Below, piece after piece: positions 6,221-10,127 of a stretch of 10,127 nucleotides of DNA (positions within the stretch are counted from its first letter, which is position 1; every line of letters starts with the position of its first letter). The stretch is taken from positions 1 to 10,127 of the forward strand of contig WBUV01000081.1 of assembly GCA_008933525.1 (NCBI GenBank), written 5' to 3'. The position numbers were made by a program, and so were the translations under genes. The notes under the pieces were generated by a model, which saw nothing but the letters and a program-made list of their open reading frames with translations, did no database searches and was not told the DNA's origin. The stretch comes from Bacteroidales bacterium. GTDB taxonomy: Bacteria; Bacteroidota; Bacteroidia; Bacteroidales; Tenuifilaceae.

Positions 6221-7099
6221 ATGTACTTTAACTACGACGAACCACTTTTTAGGCCACCTGCAGAGGCCTACTCGGCTATTATCCAAGCAACCCTAGGTTG
6301 CTCGTGGAACAGATGCGCCTTTTGCGAGATGTACACCTCAAAGAAGTTTAAAGTTCGCTCTATTGATGAGCTTAAACCCGAAATTGAAACGCTTTCGAGG
6401 ATATATTCTGGTACAAAAAAGGTTTTCCTTGCCGATGGAAATGCTTTTGTACTATCGGCAAATAAGTTAATTCCTATACTAGAGGAGATAAATAAGCAAT
6501 TTGGACGAATTCAACGGATATCATCGTATGCAATGCCTAGGGATATAATTAGCAAGAGCGATGAAGAGTTGAAGAATCTCCGAGAGCTTGGGCTAAAACT
6601 TCTTTACATCGGTATTGAAACAGGCGACGATGAGCTTTTAAAGCTGATTGATAAGGGCGAAACGGCCAATTCCACTGTTGAAGGTATTCTTAAGGCGCAA
6701 AATGCTGGAATAGAAACATCAATTATGATTATTAATGGTCTAGGAGGTAAGTTATATAGCAAGCAACACGCCGAAAATTCTGCTAAAATTATCAATCAAA
6801 TCAATCCAAAGTTTCTTTCAACTTTGACTTTAAGTATGCCTTACGGAGAGAGTCATTTCAGGAGGAGATTTCAGGGAGAATACATGCCGTTAACAATTGT
6901 TGAACTATTTGAGGAATTGCGAACATTCATCGGTCTAACAGAACTGGATAATGTAATTTACCGTAGCAATCACGTATCGAATAACTTGATTCTTAGCGGA
7001 ACCTTGTCGAAGGATAAAGAAACTCTTTTGACACAGATTGATAGGGCTATTGAAACAACACCACGGGGTGTTTATCCAACATCTCCAGGGATTTTATAA
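6221..7099 (+). CDS. Radical SAM protein of unknown function
   Basis: 292 residues. The N-terminus (YFNYDEPLFRPPAEAYSAIIQ) leads to the iron-sulfur cluster motif TLGCSWNRCAFCEMY with Cys at 27, 32 and 35, that is CX4CX2C and not the textbook CX3CX2C. The rest fits a radical SAM partial TIM barrel: a KVFLADGNAF segment (about 67-76), an ISSYAMPRDI strand, and LKLLYIGIETGDDELL (about 125-140), the IEsGs-like SAM-contact strand of COG1032/Elp3-type enzymes. No B12-binding domain or additional cluster-binding domain is seen. The start at 6221 is the first ATG, 10 residues before the conserved RPP. From memory, a family of short radical SAM proteins beginning RPP(S/A)EA...GCS-NRC-FC shares this Cys spacing, but no reaction is known to me. 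It is upstream of an amidotransferase gene in the same direction (119-nt gap), which may or may not be functional. Confidence 0.88.
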   Translation: MYFNYDEPLFRPPAEAYSAIIQATLGCSWNRCAFCEMYTSKKFKVRSIDELKPEIETLSRIYSGTKKVFLADGNAFVLSANKLIPILEEINKQFGRIQRISSYAMPRDIISKSDEELKNLRELGLKLLYIGIETGDDELLKLIDKGETANSTVEGILKAQNAGIETSIMIINGLGGKLYSKQHAENSAKIINQINPKFLSTLTLSMPYGESHFRRRFQGEYMPLTIVELFEELRTFIGLTELDNVIYRSNHVSNNLILSGTLSKDKETLLTQIDRAIETTPRGVYPTSPGIL

Positions 7100-7111
7100 A
7101 GAAAAGAAGTG

Positions 7112-7179
7112 TTGGAGCAATGGAGTAATGAGAAAATGAAACGTCACTCTACTCCAAAACTCCATCAATCCATTACTCC
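7112..7179. repeat. TGGAGTAATG-type inverted and direct repeats
   Basis: GGAGTAATG (7122-7130) is perfectly inverted as CATTACTCC (7171-7179). TTGGAG (7112-7117) is inverted as CTCCAA (7152-7157), and a further CTCCAT occurs near 7160. The segment is a string of TGGAG units at 8-10-nt steps on one strand, then on the other, so it could fold into a long imperfect hairpin across 7112-7179. It fills most of the gap between the radical SAM and amidotransferase genes. No T-run follows. Confidence 0.5.
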
Positions 7180-7218
7180 TTATGTAAAATTTGAAACAAA
7201 CAATAGAAAAATTAACCC

Positions 7219-7899
7219 ATGAAAATTGGACTTCTCGTTTGCGATCATATTCAGGAAGGTTTTGCAAGATATCCGGAACTATTTGGGAATTTACTTCCCA
7301 ACCACGAACTAGTGAATTACTTTGTATGTGATGGTGTTTTTCCAGAATCAGCCTCAAAGCACGATGCTTGGATTATTACAGGCTCAAAGCACTCGGTTTA
7401 CGATGATATAGATTGGATTCATAGTCTCAAAAGTTTTGTTTGCGATATAGCAAATGCGAATAGAATTTGTGTTGGGGTATGTTTTGGACATCAAATGCTT
7501 GGCGAGGCAATGGGCGGAAAGGTACTCAAATCGCCAATGGGATGGTGTGTTGGCGTACATCAGTTCGACATTGTTGAGAGTAAGGATTGGATGATTCCTG
7601 AATGTTCTAAAGTAAATCTGTTAATGTCGTGTCAGGACCAAATACAGGTTCTTCCGCCAAATAGCAAGGTTATTGTCAGTGCTCCCAAATGTCCAGTTGG
7701 GATAATTCAAATTGGCGATAAAATGTTAGGAATTCAGGGGCATCCTGAGTTTTCAGCAGAGTATCTAAAATTCCTAATGGTGAGCAGAATAAATAGAATT
7801 GATGAAAGTATCATTAATGAGGGTCTAGAAAGCCTAAAACTACCCAAGCATAGCTATATTGTTGGAGAGTGGATAAATGAATTCTTAATGCAGCACTAG
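7219..7899 (+). CDS. Stand-alone class I glutamine amidotransferase (GMP-synthase-like)
   Basis: 226 residues forming a single class I GATase domain of the GuaA-N/GATase1 type. Seen: IITGSKHSVYDD (about 52-63) for the oxyanion region, the nucleophile elbow GVCFGHQM with C88 (86-93), GWCVGVHQF (108-116), MSCQDQI in place of the usual SH-D(x)V segment (about 136-142), and the catalytic dyad H175 and E177 in QGHPEF. Proteins of this type hydrolyse glutamine or other gamma-glutamyl compounds, but no synthetase or partner domain is present and none is encoded next door, so the acceptor is unknown. The start at 7219 is supported by MKIGLLVCD. A TAAAATTTG at 7185-7193 resembles a -7 box with one extra base. 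It converges on the GIN-domain gene with only 16 nt between the stop codons and no terminator there. Confidence 0.9.
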   Translation: MKIGLLVCDHIQEGFARYPELFGNLLPNHELVNYFVCDGVFPESASKHDAWIITGSKHSVYDDIDWIHSLKSFVCDIANANRICVGVCFGHQMLGEAMGGKVLKSPMGWCVGVHQFDIVESKDWMIPECSKVNLLMSCQDQIQVLPPNSKVIVSAPKCPVGIIQIGDKMLGIQGHPEFSAEYLKFLMVSRINRIDESIINEGLESLKLPKHSYIVGEWINEFLMQH

Positions 7900-7915
7900 G
7901 AGTATATGAATTATT

Positions 7916-8638
7916 CTATAGTTTAATTAACTCACCTTTACCATTTCTAGTCAAATTAATGGTTGGATTACCTGTGTAGAAAACATTGCCCGTTGATTCA
8001 ATTCTGACATCCAAGAAATTTTTTACACTAATAGATAAGTCCAAAATACTCTCCTGTGAGATTTGACAGGTATCGGTCTGGAATTCGGTGCAGCTAAACT
8101 TTGCTGAACCCCGACAATAGAAAACTGATTTAATGGCGCTTCCTTTAATTGAATATGAACCAAAACTATCGCCCGATGAATCAACTCTAAGAAAATCAGT
8201 GCTAACATCTAAGTTGCAATCGATAAAATTACCCCAATCAATCAAGCGAAACTGCGTTGAATTAAAGGTTCCAAGTGTTTGAATTTTTGAAGGCTTGTAA
8301 ACATCTATTGAAGAAATGTTGGGGATATGAATTTCGAGTTTAATTTTTTCGTATCCATTAATCCATTGATAGTTAACGCCATGGTTTAACATCAGAGTTT
8401 TTTCTTTGATACTGATTACTACCTTGGGTTGGAAATTTTCGCCACAGGTAATATCTACAAATGAACTATTGTCCTGAACTAAAGTAATATCAAACGTATT
8501 GTTAACTTTAATATGATCGATACTAGTGTTGATATTAAATCTTCGTGATTCAATATTTCCACCCCTAAAATTATCAAGCAAATCGCAGCCCGTAAGGATT
8601 ATCAATAAGTTGAGAATTATAATAAGCTTAGTGCTCAT
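7916..8638 (-). CDS. GIN-domain (DUF2807) lipoprotein
   Basis: 240 residues from the ATG at 8638. The N-terminus MSTKLIIILNLLIILTGC is a lipoprotein signal with lipobox LTGC, lipidated at C18. This start is chosen over an in-frame ATG at 8701, which would overlap the preceding gene and bury the signal. The mature protein begins DLLDNFRGG and shows no Lys/Glu/Asp-rich surface-export signal after the Cys, so it may face the periplasm. The body has the head-GIN pattern: FNINTSIDHIKVNNTFDITLVQDNS (about 34-58), then KLEIHIPNISSIDVYKPSKIQTLG (about 121-144), followed by repeating beta-strands to the C-terminus, consistent with a right-handed beta-solenoid. The family is common in Bacteroidota and of unknown function; the adhesin label is historical. 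It lies 7 nt after the stop of the PagL-like gene, so it is very likely co-transcribed and perhaps works at the same membrane. Confidence 0.85.
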   Translation of the reverse strand: MSTKLIIILNLLIILTGCDLLDNFRGGNIESRRFNINTSIDHIKVNNTFDITLVQDNSSFVDITCGENFQPKVVISIKEKTLMLNHGVNYQWINGYEKIKLEIHIPNISSIDVYKPSKIQTLGTFNSTQFRLIDWGNFIDCNLDVSTDFLRVDSSGDSFGSYSIKGSAIKSVFYCRGSAKFSCTEFQTDTCQISQESILDLSISVKNFLDVRIESTGNVFYTGNPTINLTRNGKGELIKL

Positions 8639-8645
8639 ATCGCAT

Positions 8646-9758
8646 CTAATTTTTAATAAAACCATACCGTATGCCAAGTTCAACAAAATCAGCTTTCGCA
8701 AGCCAATGTGCCTTTATTGACATTGATGCATAAAGGTTTTGCATTAATTGGTAACGTAAACCTACTTTATTTGTCAGTAAGCCATATGGCTTAAAACTAC
8801 TCTTTAAGTAAACACCTGGTTGGAATGCAAATACGACCCTACCCATCATAAGAGCATATGTAGGATTTATTGCTATGCAGAGATTATCAATTTTCTTATA
8901 GGTACTATCGTCTTCCAGTTTAAACTCATTATTGATTGATGTATCCCAATAACCAGTTATCTCGGCTCCAACCAAAACTGTTGAACTTTGTTGGTAAAGG
9001 TATTCCCCCGATAATCCAAGAATTGAGTAAAGTTTATTGTCGAAACGGGAGATTGATTTGAAGCCGGAAATTAGTCCGACATTAAGTTGATGTTTCATCA
9101 AACTCTGTTCTTTGGCAAATTGAGTATTTGCCATAAACCGTTCGTCGGAAAAGCTGTACTGACATCCTACACCAGCCGTTAAAATGTTAAATCCCTTATT
9201 GGGCTCTTTAACACTCCCATTTGATGTGTGGGTAAAACCAAGATTAAATCGAATGTTTAGGTTAGAGGATATCCTATAGTAAGTTATTAAATCGTACTGA
9301 ATAAAGACATTTATGGGAGTTGCAATTACCATATTGTACGGATTGCTATACATATCGTATTGCTTACTAATATGACTCAACCCAAAAGCAACCCTGTTTC
9401 CAATATTTAAACGATTTTGAATTGGCAAAAACCTTCTATCAACAAAAAGATAAAGCGCGTTCATTTTTCCGTAAATCCGATTGTTCCCCAACCCTGAATT
9501 ATAGTAACCAATACCAATTTGAGGATAGTTATAACTTACATGCCAATCCTTTGTTCCAAGGGTGGATAATCCAACGTTGACTTGTATACTTGTTATGTTT
9601 TTTTCTAAAAAATTGGCCATATAATCGTGGTGCGGAGCAACAAATCCATAACGAGGTTCAACTGAGAGGTTGAGTCTTTTATAAAATGAATTTTCCTGAG
9701 ATGTAGATTTCCCAAATAAAAAAACGATGTAAAAAATTGACAGAACGTACTTATTCAT
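8646..9758 (-). CDS. PagL-like acyloxyacyl hydrolase, outer-membrane beta-barrel
   Basis: 370 residues with an N-terminal signal peptide (MNKYVLSIFYIVFLFGKSTSQ, cleavage probably near residue 20), followed by alternating amphipathic strands typical of an outer-membrane barrel. The signature NLGFTHTSNGSVKEPNKGFN (172-191) matches the PagL/acyloxyacyl hydrolase motif H-x-S-N...P-N-x-G: H177 and S179 align by eye with the catalytic His126 and Ser128 of Pseudomonas PagL. The position of PagL Glu140 is N191 here, so the third member of the triad is different or elsewhere (E185 is nearby). Family members remove an acyl chain from lipid A, which in this phylum would remodel the outer leaflet; activity here is inferred. 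At 370 residues it is about twice the length of proteobacterial PagL. It follows the barrel gene by 19 nt and is followed by the GIN lipoprotein after 7 nt. Confidence 0.8.
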   Translation of the reverse strand: MNKYVLSIFYIVFLFGKSTSQENSFYKRLNLSVEPRYGFVAPHHDYMANFLEKNITSIQVNVGLSTLGTKDWHVSYNYPQIGIGYYNSGLGNNRIYGKMNALYLFVDRRFLPIQNRLNIGNRVAFGLSHISKQYDMYSNPYNMVIATPINVFIQYDLITYYRISSNLNIRFNLGFTHTSNGSVKEPNKGFNILTAGVGCQYSFSDERFMANTQFAKEQSLMKHQLNVGLISGFKSISRFDNKLYSILGLSGEYLYQQSSTVLVGAEITGYWDTSINNEFKLEDDSTYKKIDNLCIAINPTYALMMGRVVFAFQPGVYLKSSFKPYGLLTNKVGLRYQLMQNLYASMSIKAHWLAKADFVELGIRYGFIKN

Positions 9759-9777
9759 TTCTATTTTTTCTGATCAT

Positions 9778-10127
9778 CTATAGCTTATACCTAGCAACCA
9801 ATTCTAGAACTTGGTTATACTGCCCACGGTTTAACCGATAGGTTATATCTCCTGTATGTGCTCGAATTGGGAGAATTGAGTATGTAAAAAAAGCACCGAA
9901 AGCCCATTTCTCGCTATAGTTATATTCAACTCCTGCGATTCCTGCAAACTCAAATTTATTGAATGAATCGATATCTTCGTCAGGAAAAGAACCAAGTTCT
10001 GTCATTTCCTGCGCTTTACCCAAATATCCAATGCTAACACCACCCAAAGCCTGAAATCCATTCACAAATCTATATCCAACAAAAACAGGAATTTCAAAAT
10101 AGTGCAAACGCATCCTATAATATGTGG
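9778..10127 (-). CDS. Outer-membrane beta-barrel protein, PorT-like (5' end outside window)
   Basis: The frame is open through the right edge. An internal ATG at 10113 is probably not the start, since upstream codons (T-Y-Y-R) continue the family pattern YYR-x-R-L-H-Y-x-E-I-P. The visible 115 residues show RLHYFEIPVFVGYRF, then FQALGGVSIGYLGKAQE, a loop rich in Asp/Glu (SFPDEDIDSFNKF), and EFAGIAGVEYNYSEKWAFGAFFTYSIL. It ends VLELVARYKL, an aromatic/hydrophobic C-terminal strand as in outer-membrane barrels. This is the pattern of PorT/OMP_b-brl_2 proteins. The exact role is unknown. It is the first visible gene of a three-gene minus-strand string with the acyloxyacyl hydrolase and GIN lipoprotein, which points to an outer-membrane function. 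Confidence 0.75.
   Translation of the reverse strand, partial: TYYRMRLHYFEIPVFVGYRFVNGFQALGGVSIGYLGKAQEMTELGSFPDEDIDSFNKFEFAGIAGVEYNYSEKWAFGAFFTYSILPIRAHTGDITYRLNRGQYNQVLELVARYKL

Noticed and set aside
7900..7915. Bidirectional terminator between the convergent GATase and GIN genes
   Set aside because: Only 16 nt, with no stem that could form a hairpin; termination must occur elsewhere or by Rho.
8639..8701. 21-codon upstream extension of the GIN lipoprotein
   Set aside because: It would overlap the end of the preceding gene and bury the lipoprotein signal; the ATG at 8638 gives a clean signal and lipobox.

Overview
The window looks like a chromosomal segment of a Bacteroidota bacterium, probably of the Bacteroidales/Marinilabiliales kind; the genus cannot be told from the sequence. 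The reasons are low-to-moderate GC, Bacteroidota-type -7 promoter boxes (TAnnTTTG), a GltX with the insertion after KLSKRD that I associate with this phylum, a GIN-domain (DUF2807) lipoprotein, a PagL-like acyloxyacyl hydrolase and a PorT-like outer-membrane barrel, few purine-rich ribosome binding sites, and intergenic repeats of a kind common in these genomes.

Layout, left to right. (1) 1-1738, minus: the N-terminal 579 residues of a sensor protein with four successive PAS domains; its output domain lies beyond the left edge. (2) 1904-3433, plus: glutamyl-tRNA synthetase gltX, diverging from the sensor. (3) 3471-5759, plus: a cysteine-biosynthesis block. A promoter box is followed at once by a 28-residue Cys-rich leader ORF (Cys-Cys-Thr-Cys-Cys-Cys), an antiterminator-like structure, an 11-bp GC-rich intrinsic terminator with a T-run, then cysE (serine acetyltransferase), a 413-nt repeat-bearing gap, and cysK (O-acetylserine sulfhydrylase). 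(4) 5760-6220: no gene, but a three-hairpin array and a cluster of AACCTTA motifs. (5) 6221-7899, plus: a radical SAM protein of unknown function and a stand-alone class I glutamine amidotransferase. (6) 7916-10127, minus: a tight cell-envelope gene string, read in transcription order as an outer-membrane barrel (5' end cut off), a PagL-like acyloxyacyl hydrolase, and a GIN-domain lipoprotein.

The most interesting element is the leader region of cysE. The geometry is that of ribosome-mediated transcription attenuation sensing Cys-tRNA. Stalling on the Cys codons would leave 3540-3549 free to pair with the 5' arm of the terminator (3606-3615), supported by an inner stem 3557-3563/3598-3604. 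Unhindered translation to the stop codon at 3568-3570 would cover the inner stem and let the terminator form. CysE and CysK catalyse the two successive steps from serine through O-acetylserine to cysteine, so the sensed amino acid matches the controlled pathway. Whether cysK, beyond the repeat-filled gap, is on the same transcript cannot be settled from the sequence.

Two arrays of small hairpins at about 50-nt pitch lie on either side of cysK, suggesting REP/MITE-like repeat insertions around a conserved gene pair.
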